Positions 16,795 to 25,961 of a DNA stretch of 64,000 nt are shown here, piece by piece. Numbering within the stretch: the stretch's first letter is position 1; each line of letters opens with the position of its first letter. Source of the stretch: Thermococcus gorgonarius (GTDB lineage Archaea; Methanobacteriota_B; Thermococci; Thermococcales; Thermococcaceae); NCBI RefSeq assembly GCF_002214385.1, contig NZ_CP014855.1, positions 806,001 through 870,000 on the forward strand, read 5' to 3'. The translations under genes and the position numbers were made by a program. The notes beneath the pieces were generated by a model. That model saw only the letters and a list, made by a program, of their open reading frames with translations. It was not told the origin of the DNA and did no database searches.

Positions 16795-17874
16795 ATGGAA
16801 CCGTATTGGGTGTTAGTTGTGGCAATTCTTATTGTAAAAAATGGACAACAGGTCATACGGGTCGAGGAATCCAAATTTGAAAACGAAGCATACCTTCAAA
16901 ATTACATAGCTGAGAACCCAGAGCTAATTCCTCTGGAGGAGATTCATTCAGAAAGCAGGAACTTCATTGTGACAATAAGAGAGTTTGAAACCTCATCAGG
17001 ACCTATTGACATCTTGGCAATTGACAACGCTGGTGACATATACATCATTGAAACCAAGCTTTCCAAAAATGCCGACAAAAGAAAAGTTCTTGCTCAGATT
17101 TTAGACTATGTCGCTGCATTATGGGAAGAATACTCAGAAAATCCCGACAAATTCGTGGAAGCTCTTGGAATAGACACAAGTGAGGATGTACTCTCGAACA
17201 TAACAGAGAATCTCAGCAATAGTAATTTCAAGCTCATCGTTGCCATGGACTCTTTAGATGCAAGGCTGAAAACGTTAATCCGCTTCTTGAAGTCCCATTC
17301 TACCTTTGATGTTTATGCCTTGGAGTTTGATTATTACAAACTTAGTGATGATGATAAGACATACGAGATATTTGTTCCCAAACTCTTTGGGGTGGAAAGC
17401 ACTGAAAAGAAACTCAGAACTACACGGAGAAAGTGGACAGTTGAGAGTTTTATGAACTACGTGGAGACCGAGCTTTACGCCCAGTTCCCTGAGAGGGCTC
17501 AAGCGATTAAAGCTATATACCAACACGCTCTGGAAAAAGGGTGGAATGTACGGGCTGGACAATCGAGGGGTGGTTCTATAAATTTGGTGCCTCCCAACCC
17601 GTTAATTAGTGATGGTAGAAGCATATTAACCGTTTATGCTGAATATGGGACAGTACAGGTTAGTTTTGGATGGATAAATGATAACGAAATTGGAAATGCT
17701 GCTGCCCGTATTATTGCGGAGAAGCTCAAAAAGGCGGGAATGAAACTACAGTCAGATTACAGAAACCGATATGTGGGAATCCCTGAGAGACTATGGGTGC
17801 CAAATCCAAAGGTATTGCTGGAGATTATTGATGAGATAACAAAGCTCCCTAAATCGGATCAAACTCTTTCTTAA
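16795..17874 (+). CDS. PD-(D/E)XK nuclease-domain protein (NucS/DUF91-like), AT-rich
   Basis: About 359 residues. The N-terminal half has a PD-(D/E)XK endonuclease core: FENEAYLQNYIAENPELIP (N-terminal helix with Glu), then GPIDILAID and IYIIETKLSKN, giving the D...E-x-K catalytic set, and AQILDY (Q-x3-Y), a RecB/NucS-type motif. The C-terminal half (from ~210) is unrecognised and contains a stretch of beta strands. Similar N-terminal domains occur in NucS and in many phage-defence nucleases. Codon use and base composition are AT-rich like the HEPN gene on the other side of the peptidase. The start is uncertain: ATG 16753 is in frame too, but it lies too close to the TATA-like tataaaag at 16732-16739. 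Confidence 0.7.
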   Translation: MEPYWVLVVAILIVKNGQQVIRVEESKFENEAYLQNYIAENPELIPLEEIHSESRNFIVTIREFETSSGPIDILAIDNAGDIYIIETKLSKNADKRKVLAQILDYVAALWEEYSENPDKFVEALGIDTSEDVLSNITENLSNSNFKLIVAMDSLDARLKTLIRFLKSHSTFDVYALEFDYYKLSDDDKTYEIFVPKLFGVESTEKKLRTTRRKWTVESFMNYVETELYAQFPERAQAIKAIYQHALEKGWNVRAGQSRGGSINLVPPNPLISDGRSILTVYAEYGTVQVSFGWINDNEIGNAAARIIAEKLKKAGMKLQSDYRNRYVGIPERLWVPNPKVLLEIIDEITKLPKSDQTLS

Positions 17875-17919
17875 CCTTTTTAAATCCCTCTTCTCCCTTC
17901 TACCTGGGAGGTGACGGCC

Positions 17920-20355
17920 GTGACCGTCAAGGTCCGCTTTGATAAGGACGTGAGAGAGTACGCCAAAGGCGAGAAGGTTAAGGACGAGATACTCAAGCTC
18001 ACCGAGACTGCCCTCGCTCAGGCTCTTGAGAAGTTCCACAGGAGAATGATAGTCATCGAAGGGGACACACTAAAAAAGGCCGAACTGGCCGGAATCCTCG
18101 CTGGTGCTTCGGCTAGGGCTCTGAGCGGAGTTCTTGATGAACTTGTTAAGAAGCGCCTCAGGGACGAGAGCGAGGATAAAATCGAGGTTCTCTACGCCAC
18201 CGATGCTCTGGGCGAGGAGACCTTTGGAAGAAAGCGCTACGAAGCCTTTAGAAAGCACTTTGATATTCTGGCGGGTTCTGAGGTCAACGTTCAGGCGGTT
18301 ACCTTCAAGCACACCCGGGACATCCTCGGGAGGACTTACGACCTTTTAATTCTGGACATGAGCTACGATTATTCACCTAACGACCTCGGTAGGATTATTG
18401 AAACGGTTAGGGGCGGCGGGCTGATATTCATCCTCGCTCACCCGTTCAAGAAGTGGAAGGACATGTGGACCGGCTTCCACAAGAGCCTTGTAACTCCTCC
18501 TTACACCATAGACGACGTGAAAAAGCGCTTCAACAGGAGGCTCATCAGGAAGTTCACGGAGCACGAGGGGATTTACATCATAACCGAGAACGGGAAAATA
18601 AAGAAGAAGCCGAAGAGGAACAAGAGCCAGGCGAAGATAAAGGGCAGGAAAGGCATCCCAATCCCGGAGGAAACTCTCTTTCCCAGAGAACTCTACGAGA
18701 TGGCCCTCACGGAGGGGCAGGTTGAAGTTCTCAAGGCCTTTGAAGGTCTCGTTGAGAAGGAAGGCATGCTCGTTCTGACGGCCGATAGGGGAAGGGGTAA
18801 GAGCGTCTCCGTTGGAATAGCTGCCATAGGCCTTGCGCTGGCCCTTGGAAAGCGCACCAGAATAGTTGTAACTGCCCCCGAGCCTGAGAACGTCCAATCG
18901 CTTTTCCGCTTTGCAAAGAGGGCCTTGGAGAGGCTCGGCTTCAAGCCTCACGTCGTTGAAGAGAAGGGCCTCATAAAGGAGCTCTACGCGAGGAAAATAG
19001 GCCTGCGCTATTACCCGCCGGCCGAAGGCTACAAAAAGAGCGCAGACCTCTACATTCTCGATGAAGCGGCGGGAATCCACGTGCCGATACTCCACAAGTA
19101 TCTAAACAAACCGCGCGTCGTTTACTCCTCAACGATTCACGGATACGAAGGTGCTGGAAGGGGCTTCTCGGTCAAGTTCCTCAAGAAGGCGAGGGAGAAG
19201 AGAGAGTTCAAGGAACTCCACATGGACGAGCCTATTAGATACGCCTACGGCGATCCAATAGAGAAGTGGCTCTTCGACGTCCTCCTCCTCGATGCGGAAC
19301 CTGTTGAGCTAACCGAGGAAGACTACGAGCTCATAAAGAGGAAGGAGGTCTACCTTGAAGAACCCGACCTGGACGACTGGTTCGAGAACGACAGGCCCGA
19401 GCTGAGGCACTTCGTCGGAATCTACATCCTGGCCCACTACCGCAACAAGCCGAGCGATGTGGCCCTTTTGGCGGACGCACCCCACCACGAGGCGAGGGTT
19501 TTGAGGCTCAAGAACGGCAAGATAGTGACCGCGATACAGATTGCCAAGGAAGGGAACATACCAAAGAACGTCATAGAGAAGATGGCCAAGGGCTACAAGC
19601 CGAGGGGAAACATCATCCCCGATATGATGGTCAAGCACCACTATTTGAAAGAGTTCGCCAAGCTTAGGGGATACCGCATAGTTAGAATAGCGACGCACCC
19701 TGATGCCATGGACATGGGGCTGGGAAGCAAGGCTTTAGAGCTCCTTGAGAAGGAAGCTCGCGAGAAGGGCCTCGACTGGATTGGCTCGGGCTTTGGGGCG
19801 AGCGAAGAGCTCGTCCGCTTCTGGGTCAGGAACGGCTTTGCAGTGGTCCACCTCAGCCCCGCAAGAAATCCTGTTAGCGGTGAGTTTACGGCGATAGTCC
19901 TCAAGCCTATAAGCGAGAAGGCGAAGAAGCTCATAAAGCAGGCCAACGACGAGTTCAGGATTAGGCTTACAGAGTGGCTCGGCGATACTCACCGCGAACT
20001 TGAACCCGAGATAGCGCGCTGGCTCTTCGAGACGCCCTTCGGCGAGGCCGTGGATTACCCAATCCATCTCACGGAGATACAGAAGAAGAGGTTAGATGCT
20101 TTCACGGGCAAGGTTCTGACTTACGATACCGTCGTCGATGCCGTCAAGCCGATAGTCAAGCTCTACTTCCTCGACGGCTGGATGAAGCCCTACCTCGACG
20201 AGAGACAGATAAAGCTCCTCATATACCGCGTTCTGCAGGCCCACAGCTGGGAAGAAACCGCGAAGCTCATAGACCGGACGGAGACCTTTACAATGATCGA
20301 GGTTAGGGACATCATCAGGGGTCTCTGGTATTACTACAAGCGGCTTCTAAGCTGA
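17920..20355 (+). CDS. tmcA: tRNA(Met)/RNA cytidine acetyltransferase TmcA (Nat10 family)
   Basis: An 811-residue RNA acetyltransferase that makes N4-acetylcytidine; in Thermococcus the Nat10 homologue acetylates many sites in rRNA, tRNA and mRNA. Domain order is clear: N-terminal DUF1726 domain (~1-200), a RecD-like ATPase with Walker A LTADRGRGKS (~287) and Walker B DLYILDEAA, a GNAT domain with HPDAMDMGLGSKALELL around 590-605, and a C-terminal tRNA-binding region. GTG 17920 is preferred over GTG 17911 because gggaggtg (17906-17913) overlaps the earlier codon and is spaced correctly for the later one. Monocistronic. Confidence 0.92.
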   Translation: MTVKVRFDKDVREYAKGEKVKDEILKLTETALAQALEKFHRRMIVIEGDTLKKAELAGILAGASARALSGVLDELVKKRLRDESEDKIEVLYATDALGEETFGRKRYEAFRKHFDILAGSEVNVQAVTFKHTRDILGRTYDLLILDMSYDYSPNDLGRIIETVRGGGLIFILAHPFKKWKDMWTGFHKSLVTPPYTIDDVKKRFNRRLIRKFTEHEGIYIITENGKIKKKPKRNKSQAKIKGRKGIPIPEETLFPRELYEMALTEGQVEVLKAFEGLVEKEGMLVLTADRGRGKSVSVGIAAIGLALALGKRTRIVVTAPEPENVQSLFRFAKRALERLGFKPHVVEEKGLIKELYARKIGLRYYPPAEGYKKSADLYILDEAAGIHVPILHKYLNKPRVVYSSTIHGYEGAGRGFSVKFLKKAREKREFKELHMDEPIRYAYGDPIEKWLFDVLLLDAEPVELTEEDYELIKRKEVYLEEPDLDDWFENDRPELRHFVGIYILAHYRNKPSDVALLADAPHHEARVLRLKNGKIVTAIQIAKEGNIPKNVIEKMAKGYKPRGNIIPDMMVKHHYLKEFAKLRGYRIVRIATHPDAMDMGLGSKALELLEKEAREKGLDWIGSGFGASEELVRFWVRNGFAVVHLSPARNPVSGEFTAIVLKPISEKAKKLIKQANDEFRIRLTEWLGDTHRELEPEIARWLFETPFGEAVDYPIHLTEIQKKRLDAFTGKVLTYDTVVDAVKPIVKLYFLDGWMKPYLDERQIKLLIYRVLQAHSWEETAKLIDRTETFTMIEVRDIIRGLWYYYKRLLS

Positions 20356-20415
20356 GCAATTTTTTTAACCCCTTTTCACTACTTTCCATGGTTGGAAATT
20401 ACGGCGGTGTCAGCG

Positions 20416-20919
20416 ATGCCCAGCGGTTGGGAGAAGATAGTTTCTGTGACAAAGAGCGGGATGAAGATCATCGGGCAGATGAAGCGAAAGGTCTCAAGGG
20501 GAAAGAAAATCGCCCTCCTGATAGACGGTCCCAACATCCTTCGAAAGGAGTTGGGGGTTAAGCTTGAGGACATAGTTGAGGCGCTCAGCGAGATAGGGGA
20601 TATAAGAGTCGCCAAGGTTATTCTCAACCAGTACGCTCCACAGGGACTGATAGAGGCAGTCTCAAACCAGGGCTTCGAACCGGTGATAGTTTCGGGAGAG
20701 ACCGGCGTAAAGCTGGCAGTTGAAGCTATGAAGGAAATATACAACCCTCACATAGACGTTATAGCATTGGCAACAAGGAACGCTGAATTTCTTCCCGTCA
20801 TTCTGAAGGCAAAGGAAAAGGGCAAGGAAACAGCGGTTATAGGCGTTGAACCCGGATTTTCAGCGGCTTTGAAGCACGCCGCAGACTACGCGATAATCCT
20901 TGGCGGTGGGGAGGAATGA
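20416..20919 (+). CDS. NYN-domain protein, active site partly lost
   Basis: A 167-residue protein of the NYN (PIN-like, LabA/DUF88-type, TIGR00288-like) family. The first acidic motif [12 protein letters not shown] is intact, but the two later motifs have changed. [13 protein letters not shown] has Gly where the downstream paralogue has Asp ([13 protein letters not shown]), and [12 protein letters not shown] replaces the paralogue's [12 protein letters not shown], converting both Asp of the R-D-A-D motif to Asn and Glu. A fully active metal-dependent RNase is therefore unlikely. The reading ends in a four-base overlap (ATGA) with the paralogue, so the two are translated together. The start at ATG 20416 is plausible; a TTG at 20392 is in frame. 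Confidence 0.75.
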   Translation: MPSGWEKIVSVTKSGMKIIGQMKRKVSRGKKIALLIDGPNILRKELGVKLEDIVEALSEIGDIRVAKVILNQYAPQGLIEAVSNQGFEPVIVSGETGVKLAVEAMKEIYNPHIDVIALATRNAEFLPVILKAKEKGKETAVIGVEPGFSAALKHAADYAIILGGGEE

Positions 20920-21419
20920 AGGAGAAGTTCTTCTCAATCCTCCGCAAAAAGGAAGAACGCCCCGAAGAGAGCCCATCGAAGATGATAGGCCTTATCGTCG
21001 ATGGTCCCAACATACTCAGAAAGGAGTTCAACATAAAGCTTGAGGACATCCTCAGTGCCCTTCGGAAGATAGGAAACGTCAGAATAGCCAAGGTTATCCT
21101 CAATCAGTACGCTCCACAGGGACTCATAGAGGCGGTAGTGAACCAGGGGCTTGAACCGGTCATAGTGGCCGGCGACACTGACGTGAGAGTGGCTATAGAG
21201 GCCATGGAGATGATATACAACTCCGATGTTGACGTTATCGCCCTGGCCTCCCGTGACGCCGACTTCCTTCCGATAATAATTGAGGCGAAAAGAAGGGGCA
21301 AAGAGACCGTTGTCATAGGGGTCGAACCCGGCTTTTCTGTGGCACTTCAAAACGCCGCGGATTACGTCGTTAAGATGGAACCCCAACGAAAACCTGAGGA
21401 GCAGTCTAAGGAAGAGTGA
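20916..21419 (+). CDS. NYN-domain putative RNase (tandem paralogue)
   Basis: A 167-residue paralogue of the preceding gene, sharing the block [18 protein letters not shown] almost unchanged. Its PIN-like acidic set is complete: D in [14 protein letters not shown] in [11 protein letters not shown] and two D in [13 protein letters not shown] proteins are predicted metal-dependent RNases working in RNA processing. The N-terminal ~20 residues are basic and the last ~12 acidic. Start overlaps the stop of the first copy, indicating coupled synthesis and probably a heterodimer of one active and one inactive subunit (inference). Confidence 0.78.
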   Translation: MKEKFFSILRKKEERPEESPSKMIGLIVDGPNILRKEFNIKLEDILSALRKIGNVRIAKVILNQYAPQGLIEAVVNQGLEPVIVAGDTDVRVAIEAMEMIYNSDVDVIALASRDADFLPIIIEAKRRGKETVVIGVEPGFSVALQNAADYVVKMEPQRKPEEQSKEE

Positions 21420-21470
21420 TCCACACCTTTGCTCCCTCAGTTTTTTAAGTCCACTCTCCAAGCCAAACAC

Positions 21471-23213
21471 ATGATAGTTGCCATTATAGACGGCTACACC
21501 GACGAGCCGGCGGGACTCGGCGTTCCCCCTTACCTTGGAATCTACCCGAGGTACGCCTACGGGGCGATAAAGAAGGCCCGGAAAGACGCCAGCGTTTTTT
21601 ACCTCACCATAGACGACCTCAGAGCGACCTTTGAGGGCGAGAAAGGAATCGCCACGAAGAACAAGACTCCAAACTTTCCGAAGACCCTGGAGATACTAGA
21701 AAAAGCCGATCTAATAGTATACATCGGCGGCCTTCACACGCCGGGCAAGTACCTGTCAGCGGTTCCCTCCCAGGTCGAGGAGATAGCCAAGTTCATCAAG
21801 CCATTTAAAGGCGTCAAAATCCTAGGAGGGCCGGCGTTCATGGGCTCTGCCCACGCCGGAGGAACCAAGATAACCTCGCGCGAGCTCTCCCTGGCCCATT
21901 CCGTTTTTGACCACGTCGTCTATGGCGACCTTGAGGCGTTTCTATTTGATTTCCTTAGAAATCCCAAAGATGCTGACCCCTTCCGCTTTAGGGACTATAA
22001 TGAATTAAGGGATTATGCAATTATTGGGGCAGAAGTGGTTAAGCAGTTCCCGGACTTTCCGGACTTTGTGATAGTCGAGATCGAGACCCAGCGCGGCTGC
22101 CCTAAGGCAATGGGTATAGGCGGCTGCTCCTTCTGCACCGAGCCGGTGCGATATAAAACGGTCGAAGACCGGCCCATTGAAGATGTCGTGGCCGAGGTAA
22201 AGGCCCTCTACGACCTCGGCGTGAGGCACTTCAGGATTGGAAGGCAGAGCTGCATCTTCTCATATATGGCGAAGCCGAATGGCAGGGTTCCGATTCCGAA
22301 TCCAGAGGCTATAGAAAAGCTATTCAAGGGGATACGCTCGGTTGCACCTGAAGTTAAAACCCTTCACGTGGACAACGCTAATCCAGCCGTGATAGCAAAC
22401 TATCCCGAGGAGAGCGTTAGGATTGCGAAGACCCTAATCAAATACGGAACGCCGGGAAACGTGGTTGCCTTCGGCCTTGAGAGCGCCGACCCGAAGGTTG
22501 CCAGGCTTAACAACCTGAACGCCACAGCTGAGGAAACCTACGAGGCGGTAAAGATACTCAACGAGGTCGGCGGGAGGAGGGGTTACAACGGCATGCCATG
22601 GCTTCTGCCGGGAATAAACATCATCTTCGGCCTTCCGGGCGAGACGAAAAAGAGCTACGAGCTGACCTTCCAGTTCCTGAAAAGACTTCTCGACGATGGC
22701 CTGATGGTTAGACGTATAAACATCCGCCAGGTGGTCGTCTTTCCTGGAACACCGCTCTGGCACATGCGGGACAAAGTTAAGACCGAGAAGCACAAGCGCC
22801 TGATCCAGCACTACAGGTACAAGATACGGCACGAGATTGATTTACCGATGCTCAAGCGCGTCGTCCCGGTGGGGACGGTTTTAAGGGACGTCCGCGCCGA
22901 GGTCTTTGACAACGGCCTCACCTACGGGAGGCAGATAGGGAGCTACCCGCTCATCGTTGGCATCCCCAAGGAAGTTCCTCTGAACCGTTTTTACGACGTT
23001 TTGATCGTGGATCACGGCTTCAGGAGCATAACCGGAATTCCTGTTCCTATAAACGTGAATCGCGAAAGTCCCAAGGTTCTCCAGCTGATTCCGGGAATAG
23101 GAAAGAAGAGGGCCGTTAAAATCCTCGCCCAGAGGCCACTCTCCAGGGAGACATTCCTTGAAATGGTCGATCCAGGTTTGAGAGGTGTTTTAAAGGACCT
23201 CGTAGAAGAGTGA
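21471..23213 (+). CDS. Radical SAM protein with C-terminal helix-hairpin-helix (COG1031 type)
   Basis: A 580-residue enzyme. The N-terminal ~150 residues form a Rossmann-like, B12-binding-type domain (DLIVYIGGLHTPGKYL). The radical SAM core follows, with the cluster site RGCPKAMGIGGCSFC, a C-x8-C-x2-C spacing instead of the usual C-x3-C-x2-C, then FGLESADPKV and INIIFGLPGET. The last ~60 residues hold a helix-hairpin-helix (LIPGIGKKRAVKIL) that should bind nucleic acid. The combination suggests modification of RNA or DNA; substrate unknown. ATG 21471 is leaderless-like: the TATA element ttttttaagt (21441-21450) is 25 bases upstream. Confidence 0.88.
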   Translation: MIVAIIDGYTDEPAGLGVPPYLGIYPRYAYGAIKKARKDASVFYLTIDDLRATFEGEKGIATKNKTPNFPKTLEILEKADLIVYIGGLHTPGKYLSAVPSQVEEIAKFIKPFKGVKILGGPAFMGSAHAGGTKITSRELSLAHSVFDHVVYGDLEAFLFDFLRNPKDADPFRFRDYNELRDYAIIGAEVVKQFPDFPDFVIVEIETQRGCPKAMGIGGCSFCTEPVRYKTVEDRPIEDVVAEVKALYDLGVRHFRIGRQSCIFSYMAKPNGRVPIPNPEAIEKLFKGIRSVAPEVKTLHVDNANPAVIANYPEESVRIAKTLIKYGTPGNVVAFGLESADPKVARLNNLNATAEETYEAVKILNEVGGRRGYNGMPWLLPGINIIFGLPGETKKSYELTFQFLKRLLDDGLMVRRINIRQVVVFPGTPLWHMRDKVKTEKHKRLIQHYRYKIRHEIDLPMLKRVVPVGTVLRDVRAEVFDNGLTYGRQIGSYPLIVGIPKEVPLNRFYDVLIVDHGFRSITGIPVPINVNRESPKVLQLIPGIGKKRAVKILAQRPLSRETFLEMVDPGLRGVLKDLVEE

Positions 23214-23225
23214 GCGGTGGTCGTC

Positions 23226-23615
23226 ATGGAGCAGAGAACCCACAGGCTAACCTCGGAAAGGCTGGTTGGAAAGCCATTAAAGATCGAACCGGGGAGGGCT
23301 GAAGTCGAGCTCATTACCACCGAAGAGATGGCCGTTGACGAGTACGGCCTCGTCCACGGCGGCTTCACCTTCGGCCTAGCTGATTACGCCGCCATGCTTG
23401 CCGTCAACGAACCCACTGTTGTCCTCGGAAAGGCTGAGGTCAGGTTCCTCAAGCCGGTAAAGGTCGGTGAAAAACTGAGGGCAGAGGCGAAAATAGAGGA
23501 AGACCTCGGAAGGAAGAGGATCGTTAGGGCTGAGGTGTTTAACGAAAGGGGCGAGAAGGTCTTCGAGGGGACCTTCCACTGCTACGTGCTTGAGAAGCAC
23601 GTTCTGGAAAAATAA
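23226..23615 (+). CDS. PaaI-type hotdog-fold thioesterase family protein
   Basis: A 129-residue single hotdog-fold protein. The helix region reads DEYGLVHGGFTFGLADYAAMLAVN, where HGG is the catalytic-site motif of PaaI-like acyl-CoA thioesterases, and KAEVRFLKPVKVGEKLRAEA is the typical strand pair. It probably hydrolyses an acyl-CoA, of unknown identity. ATG 23226 is preferred over GTG 23217 because ggtggtc precedes it. It follows the radical SAM gene closely on the same strand and may be cotranscribed. Confidence 0.85.
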   Translation: MEQRTHRLTSERLVGKPLKIEPGRAEVELITTEEMAVDEYGLVHGGFTFGLADYAAMLAVNEPTVVLGKAEVRFLKPVKVGEKLRAEAKIEEDLGRKRIVRAEVFNERGEKVFEGTFHCYVLEKHVLEK

Positions 23616-23630
23616 ACGAGAAGAAGAACC

Positions 23631-24800
23631 TCAGACAAGTTTCTTCTCCTTCAGCACCTTTTCCATCCTGTCCATCGCTTCTTCAAGCTTCTCGTATGCT
23701 GTTGCGTAGCTTATCCTTATATAGCCCTCGCCGGCCTTCCCGAAGGCCGAACCCGGAACGACGGCGACCCTCGCCTCCTTCAGCATTAGCTCGCTAAACT
23801 GGTGGTCTGTGAGGCCGGTATCTTTGATGCGCGGAAAGATGTAGAAGGCACCCTTTGGTTTAACCGTCGGCAGGCCCATCTCGTTCAAGCGCTTCCAGAC
23901 GAGGTTTCTCCTCCTGTCGTACTCCTTCCTCATCTCTTCGACGGCCTTCCAGCTCCTCGGGTCGTCGAGGGCTTTGGCTGCCGCGTACTGGGCGAAGGTG
24001 ACGGGACAGGTTGAGTTGTACATCTGGAAGCGGGTCATCTTCTCGATAATCCAGGCAGGGGCGGCGACGAAGCCGAGCCTCCATCCGGTCATGGCGAAGG
24101 TCTTGGAGAAGCCGTTGACAGTTATCGTCCTCTCGAACATGCCGTCGAGCGAGGCTATACTGTAGTTCTTAACGCCGTCGTAGACGAAGTGCTCGTAAAC
24201 TTCATCGCTTATGACAATGAGATCGTGCTCCACCGCGAAGTCGGCTATTTCCTCAATGTCCTTCTTCGTTAGAACGGAACCGGTTGGGTTATTGGGGGTG
24301 TTTATGATGAGCGCCCTCGTTTTTTCGGTGACGTATTTCTCAAGGTCGTCAACGGAAAGGCGAAACTCGTTCTCCTCGTAGGTCGGAACCTCAACGGGCT
24401 TTCCACCGGCGAGGATAACGGCTGGAGCATAGCTCACGAACATCGGAGAGGGGATCAGAACTTCTTCTCCGTCCTTCAGAAAGGTAGCCAGTCCCATGAG
24501 AAAGGCCTGGTTGGCACCGGTCAGTATCATTACCTCGGTTTTTGGATCCGCATCAATGCCGTTCTGCTTTTTGAGCTTTCTGGCAACAGCCTCGCGGAGC
24601 ATTGGAAGGCCGGCGTTTGGGCCATAATGGGTATAGCCCTTGTCAAGGGCCTCCTTTGCGTACTCCTTGATGTGAGACGGAGTGTCAAAATCCGGCTCGC
24701 CGATTCCGAGCGAGATTACATCTTCCATCCCAGCGGCCAAATCGAAGAGCTTTCTTATCTCAGAAGGGTTGACGAGTTCAAGTCTGTCGCTCAGCGCCAT
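23631..24800 (-). CDS. Class I/II aminotransferase (aspartate/aromatic family)
   Basis: A 389-residue PLP-dependent enzyme. It has the substrate-binding loop GIGEPDFDTP, the cofactor contacts TPNNPTG and ISDEVYE, the PLP lysine in NGFSKTFAMTGWRLG and the Arg in GEGYIRISYA. This matches the archaeal Igamma aminotransferases that use aspartate, aromatic amino acids or alanine; the exact substrate cannot be told from the sequence. ATG 24800 follows ggtgat; GTG 24809 and ATG 24806 are in frame but overlap the ribosome site. Converges with the thioesterase. Confidence 0.92.
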   Translation of the reverse strand: MALSDRLELVNPSEIRKLFDLAAGMEDVISLGIGEPDFDTPSHIKEYAKEALDKGYTHYGPNAGLPMLREAVARKLKKQNGIDADPKTEVMILTGANQAFLMGLATFLKDGEEVLIPSPMFVSYAPAVILAGGKPVEVPTYEENEFRLSVDDLEKYVTEKTRALIINTPNNPTGSVLTKKDIEEIADFAVEHDLIVISDEVYEHFVYDGVKNYSIASLDGMFERTITVNGFSKTFAMTGWRLGFVAAPAWIIEKMTRFQMYNSTCPVTFAQYAAAKALDDPRSWKAVEEMRKEYDRRRNLVWKRLNEMGLPTVKPKGAFYIFPRIKDTGLTDHQFSELMLKEARVAVVPGSAFGKAGEGYIRISYATAYEKLEEAMDRMEKVLKEKKLV

Positions 24801-24914
24801 GAGCATCACCGTAACGGCTTCTCCTCAATGTTTATAACGTTACCTGGAAGAAAAAGTGAACACTAAAGAATGATGGTGTCTATTGGAGTTCAGAAGTGAG
24901 GAAAGAAATAAAGC

Positions 24915-25613
24915 TCAGAGAAGCATCCTCGCGTCGACGGCGACGGCGCCGTCTTCATAGGCAAAGATCGGGTTGATGTCGAGCTCCCTGATCTCCGGAA
25001 GCTCAAGGGCAAGCTCGCCGACCTTGACGATTATGTCGGCAAGGGCGTCTATATCGACGGGCTTCTCGCCACGAGCTCCGGCGAGGATCGGGTAAGCCTT
25101 GATCTCCTTGATCATGTCAAGAGCTTCTTCTTTCGTTATCGGGGCGACGCGGAAGGAAACGTCCTTGAGTATCTCGACGAAGATTCCACCGAGACCGAAC
25201 ATGATGGCCGGGCCGAACTGCGGGTCGCGGATCATACCGACGATAACTTCCTTGCCGAGCGGGAGCATGCGGTAGATGATAACGCCCCAGAGGTCCGCGT
25301 CCGGCTTGTAGTTCCTGGCGTTCTCCATGATGGTCCTGAAAGCCTGCCTGGCCTCCTCGTCGTTCTTGATGTTGACCTTAACTCCACCGGCGTCGCTCTT
25401 GTGGATGATCTGCGGAGAAACGATCTTCATAACTACCGGGTAGCCGATCTCCCTGGCGAACTGAACGGCCTCCTCCTCGTTGGTTGCAACTTTAAACTCC
25501 GGAACCGGGACGCCGTAGAGCTTGAGAATCTCTTTGGCCTCAGGTTCAACGAGCGGCCTGTTTTCGGCCTTGGCCTTCTCGATTATCTCTCTAGCCTTAG
25601 CAATCCTGTCCAT
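24915..25613 (-). CDS. ADP-forming acetyl-CoA synthetase, beta subunit
   Basis: A 232-residue subunit of the archaeal ACD enzyme, which converts acyl-CoA, ADP and phosphate to acid, CoA and ATP, the main substrate-level phosphorylation step in sugar and peptide fermentation. It is an ATP-grasp protein: VMKIVSPQIIHKSDAGGV includes H71, the position of the transient phosphohistidine described for the Pyrococcus beta subunit, and RDPQFGPAIMFGLGG is the ATP-grasp core. In Thermococcales the alpha subunit is usually encoded elsewhere; none is seen here. ATG 25613 follows gaggtgat. A TATA-like ccttttaact on the minus strand sits about 45 bases upstream. Confidence 0.93.
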   Translation of the reverse strand: MDRIAKAREIIEKAKAENRPLVEPEAKEILKLYGVPVPEFKVATNEEEAVQFAREIGYPVVMKIVSPQIIHKSDAGGVKVNIKNDEEARQAFRTIMENARNYKPDADLWGVIIYRMLPLGKEVIVGMIRDPQFGPAIMFGLGGIFVEILKDVSFRVAPITKEEALDMIKEIKAYPILAGARGEKPVDIDALADIIVKVGELALELPEIRELDINPIFAYEDGAVAVDARMLL

Positions 25614-25761
25614 ACCAATCACCTCATCAGCTTGACAATGGTCAATCCCCCTGGGCAGTTAAAAGGGTTTCCATTTGCCAACCCATCACTTCAACCACGT
25701 TTGAAGCCATGGTGAAACCCGTGCCGTTCGGGACGGGGAGCCAGAAGTACCGCGAAAAATT

Positions 25762-25875
25762 CTGAGCTCGAGCACCAGCCCGAGCGACGAGACGAGCAGC
25801 TACGTGGAGTTCGTCCTTAACCTCCCGTCCGGGAACTCCAAGACCGTGACGTTCGAGTACGAAGTGACCTGGTGA
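25762..25875 (+). pseudogene. Tail of a decayed surface/secreted protein gene (DUF4139-like end)
   Basis: Between the acetyl-CoA synthetase and aIF2-gamma genes lie 340 bases without an intact gene. Here a frame ending in TGA at 25873-25875 reads SSSTSPSDETSSYVEFVL, then LPSGNSKTVTFEYEVTW. A hydrophilic segment followed by alternating strands and a final Y-x-V-x-W is what DUF4139-type and similar archaeal surface proteins end in. Just upstream another frame reads VPFGTGSQKYREKF, also protein-like, so the relic is frame-broken and extends back to about 25710. No start or ribosome site exists. Confidence 0.45.
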
Positions 25876-25961
25876 TGTTGCCCTTTTTCTTTTTGTCTCT
25901 TCTTCCTGGCATGATAACCTTAATAAACGACCCCGCTTTCTATGGTTAGGGGTGTGAGAAG

